Counted from the stretch's first letter, positions 11,310 to 23,395 are shown. The stretch is 64,000 bases of DNA from Astragalus membranaceus (GCA_039519185.1 CM076846.1:226536659-226600658); one strand, 5' to 3'. A program made the numbers and translations. Notes: generated from the letters alone by a model not told the origin.

Positions 11310-11640
11310 AATTGTTCTGTAACGTGATTCCGAGCTCATTGGGTTGTCTGAAATAGTTGGTAGTAGTTATCTTTGATCTGTGATGTTCGGCGTTGAGATG
11401 TCGATGTTCGATCTTTGAGATGGCGGTGTTGTACCTGCAATGATATTCTCCCCTCAATGTCAGTATTTGAGTCAACACCGCCATCAGTATTTGAGTGAGT
11501 CAGTGTTTTGTATTAGAAATTGATTACCTTTATGAGTATTGAGTGTGGTATTTATATAGATTGAATGTGTGCTTGGCCTGATGAATTTGGTTCGTCTGAT
11601 CTTGCGTAATGATCTTGCCCATTCATGAATAGATTTTTAC
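11310..11640 (-). repeat. LTR-like fragment related to the one at 20784-21173
   Basis: On the minus strand the segment has a TATA box (CTATATAAATACC near 11550), then CACTCAAATACTGA, ATTGCAGGTA and repeated CATCTCAA-GATCG-type blocks. The same order of motifs occurs at 20942-21160 on +. This looks like the R-U5 part of one LTR family. Edges are approximate, and no internal retrotransposon sequence adjoins it. Confidence 0.45.
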
Positions 11641-11789
11641 TTTCTTGAATGAGCCTCTAAGTAATTGGGCATTAGGGTGTAAGTAACATATACTATTACA
11701 TAAGTCTTTATTGGGGTAATAAAAAGAGGTTTTTGTTTCCAAAAAAATTGTTGATTTTTTCCTTGGATTATCAGAAAAAACCAGAAAAC

Positions 11790-11825
<36 letters not shown>

Positions 11826-11827
11826 GG
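11790..11827 (+). repeat. (GA)n-rich microsatellite
   Basis: GA repeats interrupted by one GGG. The matching CT-rich strand makes a spurious serine-leucine ORF. Confidence 0.9.
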
Positions 11828-12689
11828 AAAGAGAGGAGCTTCATGTGTCTGGGTGGTGGGGTAAACGACAAGTGCCTAAGAATGGATTTAGCTCTCTCCC
11901 CTCAATGTCTCTCCACAGCTTCTGCACCCTGTATTGAGTATTGACTATTGAGCACTCTTTAAATTGTCTGAAAAGCTTTCCCTGTCAGGATCAATAGTGT
12001 CTGTCAGCTTAAGAAGAAGGTTGTATTATGAAATTATTAGGTTAGTTAAGCACAAGCACTGCCATTACATATACCTATACTGTACTTATTACTTTATTTT
12101 TTGTTTGGTTACACTTATTACTTTATTTGATACTGTTTTTTTTTTACAAACTATTTGAAACTGTTTTCAGAAATCAGAAACTTCAAAAAATTGCATGCTT
12201 TTGTTTGTATTATTAAGAATAAAATATTATCTAATTATATACGATACGAGTGTAGGGATGAAAAAATTGTCAGGGGATTGGGTTACCTTCTTATGTAAAA
12301 AAAGTCCAAATATTTTAGTCTATAGTCTCACGTATTTATAAGTGGAGATAGTTAAATTATGGTTAAAATAACAGAATATTTTTGGTGAGGAGAATAGACA
12401 CCAAAGAGAGAACATAAGATAGAAATGAGAGTATGTTGGATCGTGTTGAAATTTGGACAGCAGGTTCGTGAGATATAGTTCTTCGCTTTTCATAGCCGGA
12501 TCGTAGAAATGAGGTCTGAGCAGGGAAACGAAGTATCTAATTTATGCACATTTTTGAGACCGTAACCTTATTCCATTATAGTGGAACTACTCTGTTGAGA
12601 AGTATGGTTGAAGCCAACAAAGAGAGAAGAGAAATCTTGAATATTGAAATTAATTGAAAGAAAAGAGATGTAATTACAATGAACAAGGC
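11828..12689. other. Intergenic, nothing recognised
   Basis: AT-rich sequence with short ORFs only. No family or promoter could be supported. Confidence 0.5.
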
Positions 12690-13455
12690 AATTAAAACCA
12701 GACCAAACATCGAACCTGCAGAGGTAGAGGTTCAAGGTTCTTGGAGTCGAACCGGTCGAATTGAGGTCGAACTAGAATTAATTAAATAGAATATTTAATA
12801 TTTTTATTACAATATATAAAGGATAAAAAACACAAAAAATCATAATATTCATAATTTTACACTACAAAAATTAAATTAGACTTAAATTAAGTTGAACAAC
12901 TCAACAATAGATCCAAGCAATTACTTAAAGTAACACATAAAATCAAATAAAAAACGTGAGCATAACACATAAGTTCTTGCAAAAAATTTTATATATGACT
13001 TCAATGAAGTACTCTCAAAATATGTATTATTTTCTAGAAAAAATGAAACTTCATTTAAAATGTGTCAAGATATAACAGGCAAAATAACATATTAAAATAT
13101 AAATATGACATAAAAACATTATAATATTTAATAGTCATTAATATTACAACATAAATACTTTCATAATACTTTGTCAAAAAAATACTTTCATAATACTATT
13201 ACCGTGCATATTTAAGAAAATCATTTATCGTTTTTTTTTTCAAAAATCAACATAATATATCATTTTTTTAAAAAAAAATTGAAATTCGGTTTTTGGTCCG
13301 ATTCAGGATTTTTGATCGGTTTTCTGTCCAGTTATCCGATTCAACTACTGGTTTAATTCAAGACGGTTCTCAGTCTTACTTGAACCGAATAGTAGTTCAG
13401 TAGCCATTTCAACCGGTCGAACCCCAATCCGATTTGATTTTGACAACCTTAACAA
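12690..13455. mobile_element. Possible non-autonomous hAT-like element
   Basis: Both sides carry related, oppositely oriented blocks: AACCGGTCGAATTGAGGTC near 12750 and AACCGGTCGAACCCC near 13410, with subterminal ATCCGATT / GGTTTTTGGTC motifs, around an AT-rich core. The right edge read inward resembles GTTGTCAAAATC-type hAT ends. No clean target duplication was found, so edges and class are tentative. Confidence 0.35.
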
Positions 13456-13506
13456 TGAGTGTAGGATACATTTATATAATGATCCTAATTAAACTAACTT
13501 AACTTA

Positions 13507-13877
13507 TGTAAGAGGGAATTATACGCAATAACACGGTAATCACAATAATGGAGTGGAATCAACTATGAATTGAATTGATCTCTTCAAATAGTATATAATG
13601 AGTTCAATTACAATATGTGATGAAATTGAAATGAACCAGAGATAGAATGAGAGTTCGGGCCAGAACACTCTCGTGCGGTGAATGGAAGAGACGGTTAGAG
13701 GAGAGAGAAGGCAAGATACTCCAAAATCATTCACACCCCGTCTTGCATACCGTTAGGCATTATATTCCCACATTATAGTCATTCAAGCGTGTGCTTCTCT
13801 GCCTCACTCGTGTACTTTGGCGCCTAGTGCCCGTGGCTTGCCCAACTGCCACCTCAGATGCTGACTCACCCGTTACA
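13507..13877 (-). repeat. 3' LTR of the gypsy chromovirus
   Basis: 371 bp, paired with 18459-18829 with three transition differences. On the minus strand its first 118 bases still encode the C-terminal 39 residues of pol, so coding sequence and LTR overlap. Confidence 0.96.
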
Positions 13878-16800
13878 ATACCTTCCCCTTTAAAAGGGAT
13901 CTTGACCTCAAGATCAAAAGAAGGATAATGCTCCTTGAGTTCGTCTAAGTCTTCCCACGTAGCATTAGCAGCATCCTTGTCTTCCCAGAGAACCAAAGCT
14001 TGATCCACAGACACATTTCCTCGCAAAATGGTTCTGGTTTTCAACACAGCCACAGGTGACAATATTGGACCTAACTCAGTGCAAGTCAAGGGCAATGGCA
14101 AATAAGGATCAGGTCTATCACCTTTGAACAATTTCAAATGTGAAATGTGGAAAACATTATGAATTTTTGCTGTGTCAGGAAGTTTGAGTTTGTAAGCTAC
14201 AGCACCAACTCTGCCCACTATTTCAAATGGTCCAAAATAGCGCATACTTAATTTCTGATTCCTTCTTAGTGTTACTGAATGCTGTCTATAAGGCTGCAAT
14301 TTGACCAAAACAAGCTGTCCAATGTTGAACTGCATGTCTATCCTCCTCTTATCAGCTTGTTTCTTCATCTTTTGTTGTGCCTTCAGTAAATTGCTCTTGA
14401 GTTGCTGTAACACCAGCTCCCTCTTAGCAAAATAACTCACTACATCAGCAGGATCATCATTGGTCACATTAGGTCTAACCAGAGTAGGAGGGTCCCTGCC
14501 ATATAAAGCCTTGAAAGGGGTCATACCAAGACTATTGTGAAAAGAAGAATTGTACCAGTATTCAGCTAATGTTAAAATTTTGCACCAAGTCTTAGGATTT
14601 TCACCTGCAACACACCTCAAATACATCTCCAGGGACTTGTTCAAGTTCTCAGTTTGGCCATCAGATTGTGGATGATAAGCTGATGTCATTGCCAAAGTTG
14701 TTCCTTGCAATTTAAACAGGTGTTGCCAAAAGCCACTAGTGAAAACTTTATCCCTGTCAGATACAATTGACTTGGGAATTCCATGTAATTTAACAACATT
14801 ATTCATGAATGCTTCTGCAACCGATTTGCTACTGTAGTCAGCCTTCATAGGGATGAAATGAGCATATTTTGACAATCGATCTATAACCACCATGATGACT
14901 GTGTATCCATGTGAACTAGGTAGTCCAGTGATAAAATCCATAGCTATTTCTTCCCATACAGCATTGGGAATGGGTAATGGTTGGAGAAGTCCAGCTGGTG
15001 CAGAAGTAAGAGACTTGGCTTGTTGGCAGATAACACAAGTTTGTACAAAACTCTTCACATCTTGCTTCAAAGTGGCCCAATAAAACTGAGCTTCTATTCT
15101 AGCAATGGTTCTAGTGATGCCTGCATGACCACCAATAGGAGAACTATGAAATTCCCTCAAAATGTCCTGTATCAGTGCACTTGCTTCAGGAATTACTAGC
15201 CTCTGTTGCCAATACAGTAAGCCATCTTTGACAGTGTATCTAGCATCAGCAGTGCCTTGTTGACAGGTCTGTATAACTTGCTGTAACTTTCCATCAGTCA
15301 ACACGGCAGCCCTCAATTGTGTTAAGAAATCACAATGAGGTTCAGACCAAGTCATCATCAAGATTCTTGACAAAGCATCAGCAGGAATATTTTCTTTACC
15401 AGGCTTATACTCAATTGTACAATCATAGCCAATGAATTTATGTAGCCAAGCTTGTTGTTCTGGTGTCTGTAAAGCTTGATCAAGCAGACTTCTCAAACTC
15501 TTCTGGTCTGTCCTGATAACAAATTTGTGGCCAAGCAAGTAATGTCGAAACTTAGCAATAGCCTCAGTGATTGCAAACAGTTCACGAGTATAAGCAGTCT
15601 GTCTCTGCATCCTAGGCACCATTTTCTTTGAAAAATAAGCAATTGGATGGCCTTCTTGGCTTAAAACAACTCCTACTGCCACACCAGATGCATCAGTTTC
15701 TAATGTAAAAGGCAAGGCAAAGTTGGGCAGATTCAACACAGGAGCTGTTGTCATTGCTTCCTTGAGTTTAATAAACGCATGTTCTGCTTCTGCAGACCAT
15801 ACGAAGCCTTCCTTTTTCAACAAATCAGTTAGAGGCCCTGCAATAGCAGCATATGACTTGATAAAGTGTCTGTAATACCCAGTTAGACCCAGAAATCCAT
15901 GAAGTTCTTTCACATTTCTAGGTACAGGCCATTCTTTAACTGCTTGTAATTTCTCAGTATTCATTGCAACGCCTTGTCCAGAGACTTGATGGCCCAAGTA
16001 ATCTACTTGTTGCAAGCCAAAGGAGCATTTGGACAGTCTTGCAAATAACTGATTCTGATGGAGTCTTTGTAATACCAACTCCAGATGGATTAAGTGAGTA
16101 GTCCAGGTCTCACTATACACCAGTATGTCATCAAAGAAGACTAGGAAAAATTTCCTAAGTTCTTCTTGAAAAATATCATTCATCAAACTTTGAAATGTTG
16201 CAGGCGCATTTGTCAAGCCAAATGGCATAACAAGCCATTCATAGTGACCATGATGTGTTCGAAATGCAGACTTGTATCTATCTTCTGGTTGCAACAGAAT
16301 CTGATGATAACCAGATCGTAAGTCCAACTTAGAAAAGTACTTGGCACCAAATAATTCATCAAGCAGTTCATCAACAGTTGGCATAGGAAAGCTATCCTTA
16401 ACTGTAATAGCATTCAGGGCCCTATAGTCCGTGCAAAACCTCCATTTCCCATCCTTCTTCTTGACCAAAACAATTGGAGAAGAGAATGGACTAGTGCTAT
16501 TCTGTAAGATGCCTTGCTCCAACATTTCTTTAACCATTATCTCAATCTGTTGCTTCTGACTGTGTGGATATCTGTAAGGCCTTACCTTCACCGGCTTAGC
16601 ATCAGGTAGCAAGGTGATAGCATGATTGTGTTGTCTTTGAGGCGGCAACCCTTCTGGTGTTTTGAAAACTTCTTTATAAGTATGCAGCAACAAAGCTAGT
16701 TCAGGTTCCATTGTGTCAGGTAAGTCTAATAAATCATCCTCCAGGCAGTGTTGAGGTATATGTTGAATAGTGAAACATTCACCAATAGCATGAGTATCTT

Positions 16801-17974
16801 GCAATCTCTTCAACTGATGGAATTGAGCTTGTCTTGGTTGCATATCCTTCTCACCTTGCAAGGTGATGAATTTGCCCTGCACATAAAATTTCAAAACTGC
16901 AGTTGCATAATCAGCTACATGTGGCCCCAATGTTGCCAACCAAGCAGATCCCAAAATTAAATCAGCCCCAGCTACAGGCAGTAAATACACTGGTACTTCA
17001 AGCTCATTTTGCTGGACTTGAACTTTAAGAGCTTCAATCCACCCTTCAGTTTGCATTGTCTCTCCATTACCAATAAGTACCTTGAAACTTGACTTAGGTT
17101 GTACAGGTAGTTTCAGAAATTTTGCAATTCTAGGTTGTAAGAAGTTCTCAGAGCTGCCACCATCGACCAATATTTGTACAGGAATTTGGCCAATAAATCC
17201 AGTGAAACGAATTGTGCCTATTCCTGTGCCCCCATTCATGGCATTCAAAGACAAATGGTGTGCACTATCTGATGCAGCCTCTGTAGGACTTGCAGTCTCA
17301 GTATCTTTCTCAGAATTAGAATCATCTTCCTCATCTTCAATTTGCAGCATCATCAAATGCTTGTTGGGACACTTATGAGTATAAGAGAACTTGTCATCAC
17401 AAAAGTAACAAAGACCTTTGTCTCTTCTCAATTGAATTTCAGCAGCTGACATATTTTTAATGGCTAATGTTCTGTTATTTGGTGTGTTTGTCCTGCTTCC
17501 TGGTGTAGGTAGCAGAGGTGGTGAATTTGGCTTAATTTGGCTCTGACTATTTTCTGGTTTGGGTGTAGTGGTGGAAGGTTTTTGGTAGCTTGTGTTTTGG
17601 TTTGTATAGGTTTTCTGTGTATTGGTATACTGTTTGGCTTTTGGTGTATGTATGTATTTTTCTTCAAACAATTTGGCTAGAGAGACTGCTTTTAGCATAG
17701 AATTGGGTGTTAGAGACTTAACATCCCGCTTAATCTCATCCTGTAATCCACTGATAAAACAATCTAGGAGAGCCTCATTGCTCAATCCCTCAGATCTATT
17801 AGCTAATGCAGTAAATTCAAGGTAGTAATCCGAAACAGATCCAGTTTGATGCAATTTAAACAAATTAGCTCTAGGGCATTCATACGGAGATGGACCAAAA
17901 TCTAGTTCAATAGCACGAGTGAATTGGTTCCAAGATTGAAAAGGATTAACCCTTTGCATCATTTGAAACTGCAA
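13760..17974 (-). pseudogene. Gypsy gag-pol polyprotein, main part (1,404 codons)
   Basis: The frame carries the end of gag (residues 1-115), a CCHC-like knuckle (CYFCDDKFSYTHKC, near 190) and an aspartic protease with DGGSS in place of D(S/T)G, a variant I recall from related chromoviruses. RT follows (LDLRSGYHQI, then FFDDILVYS), RNase H (LETDASGVAVGVVLSQ), the integrase HHCC region (GGHAGITRT, CVICQQAK) and core (AMDFITGLP, SDRDKVF, HPQSDGQTE). The chromodomain-like tail (residues about 1300-1360) contains ATWEDLDEL. The ATG at 17974 is internal: a frameshift just upstream separates it from the gag head. The last 39 residues lie in the LTR. Confidence 0.93.
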
Positions 17975-18435
17975 GGCACAATTTCTTGATCCAAATTAAC
18001 TGAGGCAATAAGCAACCTCTCAGCATCAGGTGTGTCATAATATTCAAAGAATTGTTGTGCCTTAAAGATCCAGCTAATAACATTCTTCCCATCAAAACGA
18101 GGAAAATCTAATTTCACTGGTCTTACCTATAGAGATGTTCGTGGAGGATTTCCACTCTGTTTGGAACCCAACGGTGGCTTCAATTTGGAGTTACTACCGT
18201 CCTCGATGAGTATTTCTGATATGTCTTCACTACTTTTTGCGTTCATTGCAGTCAAGATCTTCTGCAATAGTTCGTGCTGCGCTTGCATATTGCTCTCGAT
18301 CTTCTCAAATCGAGCACCATTCTGCACTTCCAGTCGTTTAATGTCAGTGTGAGCTTCAGCATTGTTTTTCTCCATTTGTTCTGTGACACGCTTCAATTCC
18401 AAACTCAGCTCCTTGATTCTACTTCCTTCCGCCAT
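17975..18435 (-). pseudogene. Gypsy gag N-terminal part, interrupted
   Basis: It starts at ATG 18435 with MAEGSRIKELSLELKRV, a coiled-coil-like head. Codons run 102 residues to an in-frame TAG at 18127-18129. The frame then continues with a typical gag opening (FPRFDGKNVISWI) until a frameshift near 17975, after which the long pol frame takes over. A C-to-T change at a glutamine codon would explain the stop. The head lies 24 bases from the 5' LTR, as expected for a gag leader. Confidence 0.85.
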
Positions 18436-18458
18436 GGTTCAGAGGATGAAAGCACCAA

Positions 18459-18829
18459 TGTAAGAGGGAATTATACGCAATAACACAGTAATCACAATAA
18501 TGGAGTGGAATCAACTATGAATTGAATTGATCTCTTCAAATAGTATATAATGAGTTCAATTGCAATATGTGATGAAATTGAAATGAACCAGAGATAGAAT
18601 GAGAGTTCGGGCCAGAACACTCTCGTGCGGTGAATGGAAGAGACGGTTAGAGGAGAGAGAAGGCAAGATACTCCAAAATCATTCACACCCCGTCTTGCAT
18701 ACCGTTAGGCATTATATTCCCACACTATAGTCATTCAAGCGTGTGCTTCTCTGCCTCACTCGTGTACTTTGGCGCCTAGTGCCCGTGGCTTGCCCAACTG
18801 CCACCTCAGATGCTGACTCACCCGTTACA
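18459..18829 (-). repeat. 5' LTR of the gypsy chromovirus
   Basis: 371 bp, TGTAAG...GTTACA. It differs from the 3' LTR only by A/G near 18489, G/A near 18562 and C/T near 18726. Confidence 0.96.
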
Positions 18830-19374
18830 ACTTATAAGTTATAACTAATTGCAACTAACTTCATAAAAAATGAGAGGGATGGATACTGGTGGATAGATTA
18901 TCTATGACATTGCCTTGGTCAACGCAGTATAATTTTCTGAGAACCCGACAATAAATGAAGGGCAAGAAAGTAATTTGAAGAAAACAGAAAAATTACGATG
19001 TTTCCAAGGAAGGGTAGGGAGGGATCACACACACGCACTGGTCTCCTTCTCCTCACTCAGTCAGTCACCAACACTTCAAAGTTCAAAGTCAGTTCCCCAA
19101 TTTCCCAAAAATGACCGAACAACACTGTTTGAATCCTATTCTCATTGGTTAGTACAAACTACAAACCATGGAAACCAGAACATTGTCTCTCCCAAAGGAA
19201 ACATCTCTCAACTTTATGATCTAACATTTGAATGAATATAATTTAAGCCTAGCTTCTTCTTAACATTTGAAGATCATTCTCTCTCAAACCTTCTTCACTG
19301 TACGTTACTTACATCAGTAGTATCCAATCAAAATCAACTAGCTCCTTCATAAACCCGTCCGTACAGTAACAAAT
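18830..19374 (+). promoter_or_regulatory. Upstream region of the EPFL8-like gene
   Basis: 545 bp between the retrotransposon and the start codon. It should hold the promoter and 5' leader, but no unambiguous TATA box was seen. The retrotransposon target site is therefore about 540 bp from the start codon, and its insertion may have displaced distal promoter sequence. Confidence 0.5.
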
Positions 19375-19871
19375 ATGGCTCCTTCTGCTAAAATCTCAAC
19401 ATTCTCTTCACATGGAGTCAAAGTTCCAGTCACTGTGACCTTCATTTTTTCCCTCATCCTTCTATTTCCCATATCAGGTTAAAAAACTTTCCCATCTCAC
19501 TTTTATATATAGCAACCTAACTAGCTATACTGTTACTGTATCATGCTTTTGTTTAAATTTAGGTTAAAAATCCATAATCTGCAGCTTTCACTCACTCTAT
19601 TTTTGTTGTATTTCTTATACTGTTGTGTGCGGTTGAGCATGCAGGTGGATTGATGTTATCTGACATGGGAAGGAAGGATAGCAAAGTGATGATAGGGTCA
19701 AAGCCACCTGTTTGTGTGAACAAGTGCATGAACTGTAGGCCTTGCATGGCTACTGTGGTCGTTCCTGATCACCGGAAGAAGAAGGGTTTCAAAGTGTCTG
19801 ATGATGAGAATGATAGCTATTACCTCCTTTCATGGAAATGCAGATGTGGGGATAAGTTGTTTCAACCATGA
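19375..19871 (+). CDS. EPFL8: EPIDERMAL PATTERNING FACTOR-like secreted peptide (EPFL8-type)
   Basis: Two exons, 19375-19477 and 19645-19871, joined by a GT-AG intron, give 109 residues. Residues 1-34 form a signal peptide with a hydrophobic core (VTVTFIFSLILLFPIS). The mature C-terminal part has six cysteines in the EPFL pattern: PVCVNKCMNCRPC (C-x3-C-x2-C-x2-C), a loop of about 35 residues, then WKCRC near the end. EPF/EPFL peptides are processed, secreted and bind ERECTA-family receptor kinases to guide stomatal spacing or growth; EPFL8 itself is little characterised. The start is the first ATG before the signal peptide. The exon 1 donor gives a one-base phase that restores a glycine codon. 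The EPFL8 assignment rests on similarity as I remember it and on its TPR neighbour. Confidence 0.9.
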
Positions 19872-20546
19872 TATATATATGAGATATCATCACTTTTTAA
19901 CTATTGTATTCTATCTCTTTCTCACTTAACTTGTGTCTTCATATAGATACTAGCTAGGTGTTAGCCATTTAAATATGCCTTAATCTAATTTAGTTCATGT
20001 GTTTTCTAGCTAATGTATTGTGAACAGATGTATTGAGCAAATTTCATCAATATTTCAGCCTAACTAATAAATTATTCATAAATAACTTACAGATATGCAA
20101 GACAAGCCATGAGAGAAATTGTTTGTATGTACTAACATTACAACTCCATTTTACAATCACTCAAATTATTATTTATTTTAATAACCTCACTAATATTTAA
20201 GCATGATCATCTTGTCGCTTCGAGATACAGTGCTAGTTTGGCAAAGTAGGCAGAGTTGTGTCGGTAACAATGAAGTGGAAGTGGGGTCTGGATTCATATA
20301 TAGGAGACCAATTTGGAAGTCAAGCTAGACATAGGTAGAACACTACTAGTCAAAGATTAAAAGTGTATTTTTTTTATATTTTATACTAATGACAATTAAA
20401 CACCACACATATTTAATAGTCGACATTCTCATGTTGCTTAAACGGACCGTGAGGGAAGCATTTACCTTTCTTGACCTTTTGGTTTAGATCAAATGTAGTG
20501 TTTGTTATTATCAATTTAATATTTTTTGCATTCTTGTTTGAGTATT
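19872..20546. other. Intergenic, 3' flank of EPFL8-like gene
   Basis: No further gene recognised. It presumably contains the EPFL8 3' UTR. Confidence 0.5.
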
Positions 20547-21996
20547 TCACAGGGGGATCAAATAACATTTGTCCCTACTTATATACGGGCAATGTAACTC
20601 TTGTTCAAAACTAGTGATATGCCAATTTTTTGTATGTAAAATTTCATCCCCAATATCCACCATAGCTCCATCCTGAATAGTAAAAGTCTCAACATTTTTT
20701 TGGCTGATGAGATTCTTCTGAGCCAATTCTTTATCAACATCTGATGAGCTACCGCTATCCCAGTTGAATTTCGCAATATTATCTGTTATGGTAATAGTAA
20801 TATCTGCTAGTTACACCCCCCTTCGCAAAGCCCAACCAATTTAAGGCTCATTACATGAAATCAGGGTCCAAATCATCAATGGTCAAGATCACACGACAAG
20901 ATCGAACGGCCCAAAGTCATCAAGACAAACACCACTAAAACTCTATAAATACAGCATTCAATGCTCATTAATGGTAAGCAAGCTTTACAACTTAAACTTA
21001 TTCACTCAAATACTGACTTGAGTGTCGGAGTGTTATTGCAGGTAGAACCTCGCCATCTCAAGATCGACACCTCAAGCTCGAACAAGACCATTCTCTTCAA
21101 GATAGACCACTGCAAGCTTGAACAAGTCCGATCTCCTCAAGATCGACTATCTCAAGACCAAAGGACATAAACAGAATCAAGGATAAAACATCTACTAACT
21201 GCGTAATACCAATCACTAAGATCGGAAGCACAGTACCGAACATTATCTTTTGACAAACCAACATTCATATCAATTATTTTTCTTTTATCCCGATCTTGAT
21301 TCATGTTCTTCTCCTTAAGGATATACAAAGAAAACAATTTTAAGCTTAACAATAGGCTCTTTTTCTTTAGTACATCTCTCCCCAGACTACAAATGATTTT
21401 TACAATTGCTTGAAGTATGACCAATATTATGGCATTCATACAAAAGGAATACAAATTTTCATACTCAATGCCCACAAAGAAAACAAAATCGAACGCTCAA
21501 ATAGAATTTGATTTCTAAGCTTTGATCTGAAATTTATATATCAATCAATATGCTTACAAAGTGACCAAATGATCTGTCAAACGAACTTTTTACTTGTCAT
21601 ATCATCAAGACAAATTGATGTGCCAACACTACTAGCAATTGCTAAGAGAATTTCGTGACGCCAATATTCTTGAGCAAACCCAGTAAGCTTAATCCAACAT
21701 TGTGCATTCGTATGTTTTATAGTTAAAGGATTAAAATAAGGCTGTCAAACGAACAACCGAAGCAAACTTGATTTGCGATTTCGGAGAGATTGCAATTGTA
21801 TTCTACGTAAATCTTTAATAGAGGAAAAAGAAAATTCATAATAACCGTTTCTCAACGAGATCAAACGCCACTTACCTCACTCACGGTTGCCAAAGATCCA
21901 GAAAATTGAATTTCACAGCTTCAATCTTGATTGGTGTATTACCCTTTGAGAGTAAAAATCAACCATGAAGATGTGTTTGCATCCCTATAAACCTGC
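20547..21996 (-). pseudogene. LINE-type ORF1 relic (DUF4283 plus zinc knuckle)
   Basis: On the minus strand a decayed frame shows a DUF4283 tail near 21720-21600 (CWIKLTGFAQEYWRHEILLA), then a CCHC knuckle near 21440 in another frame (ECHNIGHTSSNCK). A hydrophilic tail at 20547-20783 follows (AKFNWDSGSSSDVDKELAQK) and ends in TGA. DUF4283 with a zinc knuckle is the layout of plant LINE ORF1 RNA-binding proteins. Frameshifts and stops show it is dead. A small LTR splits it at 20784-21173, and a hAT element sits at its upstream end; more of the frame may lie beyond 22825. Confidence 0.6.
20784..21173 (+). repeat. Solo LTR or TRIM-like unit inside the LINE relic
   Basis: The 390-bp unit starts TGTTATGG and ends CATAAACA, an imperfect terminal inverted repeat. 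It has a TATA box (CTATAAATAC at 20942) and then CACTCAAATACTGACTTGAG and CTCAAGATCG-type repeats. It interrupts a minus-strand reading frame that resumes on the other side. The 5-bp flanks (TTATC / GAATC) agree at only three bases, so the duplication is decayed or the edges are off by a few bases. Confidence 0.6.
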
Positions 21997-22817
21997 TAGG
22001 GTGTTCAGTGGTTTGGATAAATCCGAACCAACCCGTTGCCCAATCCAAACCGAAGCATTTGGTTTGGACAATTTTCGTGATCAGATCAAAACTGAACCAA
22101 CCCGTAAAGACCCGTACTAGTTTGGTTCGGATAACAGATTTTAAAAATTAAATCCAATCCAACCCGTGAACCCGTATGTATGTCCGTTACCCTTCTACAA
22201 TTTTACTCTTCTTCAATGTTTCCCACTAAATTCTCACACCCATAAACCATTCATTTCTTCAAAATCCAAAGCGCATGTTTTCTAGGCAAAAATTCAAGCA
22301 CGCAACATACGAGTATATGTTATATTTCCAATTCTGATCAGGCCTAAAAGTTTGGTCCATAGTTTTGGAGTTCAAGTCAAATATTCTAGCGTTAAAGGCC
22401 ATCATAATACAGATAACATAAGAAGACTTAAACAACAAAAACTTCAACATATGCGTTTGCCTTAGTTCTACATGTTGAGTGCCCATCCTTCTTTATTCAA
22501 CTCCATTACAAAACCAACAGAAACATCAATTAATTACTCATGCACGATTAAACTCTTGCCTTACTTTACTTTCTTCTTCATTTTTTTTATGAATTAGACT
22601 AAACTACCAAAGAGCAATACTATGTTTTAAAAGTTTGATAATATAACACATGACCCGCGAGCCCAATCCGAACCAACCCATCTAATATCGGGTCGGTTTG
22701 GTTCGGATTTTATAGAAAAAAACACAAAATCCAAACCAACTCAAACTAATTAAATATGATTGGTTTGGATAACGAATTTAGTCAAAATCCATCCAAACCA
22801 ACCCGTGAACACCGCTA
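21997..22817. mobile_element. Non-autonomous hAT element with perfect 8-bp duplication
   Basis: 821 bp, ends TAGGGTGTTCAGTGG and the related complement CGTGAACACCGCTA, flanked on both sides by AAACCTGC (21989-21996 and 22818-22825). An 8-bp duplication with TAG-type ends is diagnostic of hAT. Subterminal regions are full of AATCCGAACCAACCC-type blocks in opposite orientation. No transposase frame remains. Confidence 0.92.
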
Positions 22818-22825
22818 AAACCTGC

Positions 22826-23282
22826 TGCATACTCTTCTTTTGGAATGGAATTAGCCCGTTCATCTCCTTTGATGTGCGAACGGTATATAAAATCTTATAA
22901 TTAAATAGAATAAAAAAAATAAATTTTACTTACACATCTCATTCACATTATCTAAAGTTTAGTTATAATTCATATAGGAGAGCGTATATGATTGCAACGA
23001 CTAATTTACGCCTAGTGACAAAGACAGCAAAAGATTTATGCATATCTATCTACAATCAAAAAAAGATTTATGCATATCTTGACTAAAATATCTATGCTAA
23101 CATTGCACTAACAGATTAGTGTAACAACAGGCATAGTAACAAAGAAGTGCGGCGCATGGCATGGACATTCAATTCAATTTCAATCATATATGTCAAACAT
23201 ATTTGTGCCGCTGAGGTCTTAATCTTCTATTTGTATTTTCCACTTCTATTCTAATGCCGCCATACTCATACACTGCTTCATG
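22826..23282. other. Intergenic, upstream of the TPR gene
   Basis: AT-rich sequence holding the distal promoter of the TPR gene. No other feature recognised. Confidence 0.5.
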
Positions 23283-23295
23283 TGTATATATAAAA
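23283..23295 (+). promoter_or_regulatory. TATA box of the TPR gene
   Basis: TATATATAAAAATC lies about 110 bases before the chosen start codon. Initiation 25-35 bases downstream would fall near 23320. Confidence 0.6.
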
Positions 23296-23395
23296 ATCAG
23301 ACTCCCCTTCTTTCCTACTCATTATTAGATTGATATTCTTTCATTTTCACTCTCTCTTTTATGGCCTTTTAGTTGAGTATCTGAATACCAAAAAC

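Larger units (their letters stand above)
13507..18829 (-). mobile_element. Complete Ty3/gypsy chromovirus retrotransposon
   Basis: A full-length 5,323-bp element on the minus strand. Both LTRs are 371 bp, start TGTAAG and end GTTACA, and differ at only three positions. It is flanked by the perfect 5-bp duplication ACTTA (13502-13506 and 18830-18834). Next to the 5' LTR (right side), read on minus, a primer-binding-site-like TTGGTGCTTTCATCC begins. A polypurine tract (AAAGGGGAAGG on minus, near 13881-13895) precedes the 3' LTR. Domain order is gag, protease, RT, RNase H, integrase, chromodomain-like tail. A stop codon and a frameshift in gag make this copy defective. The clade is probably Reina-like. 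Confidence 0.95.
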
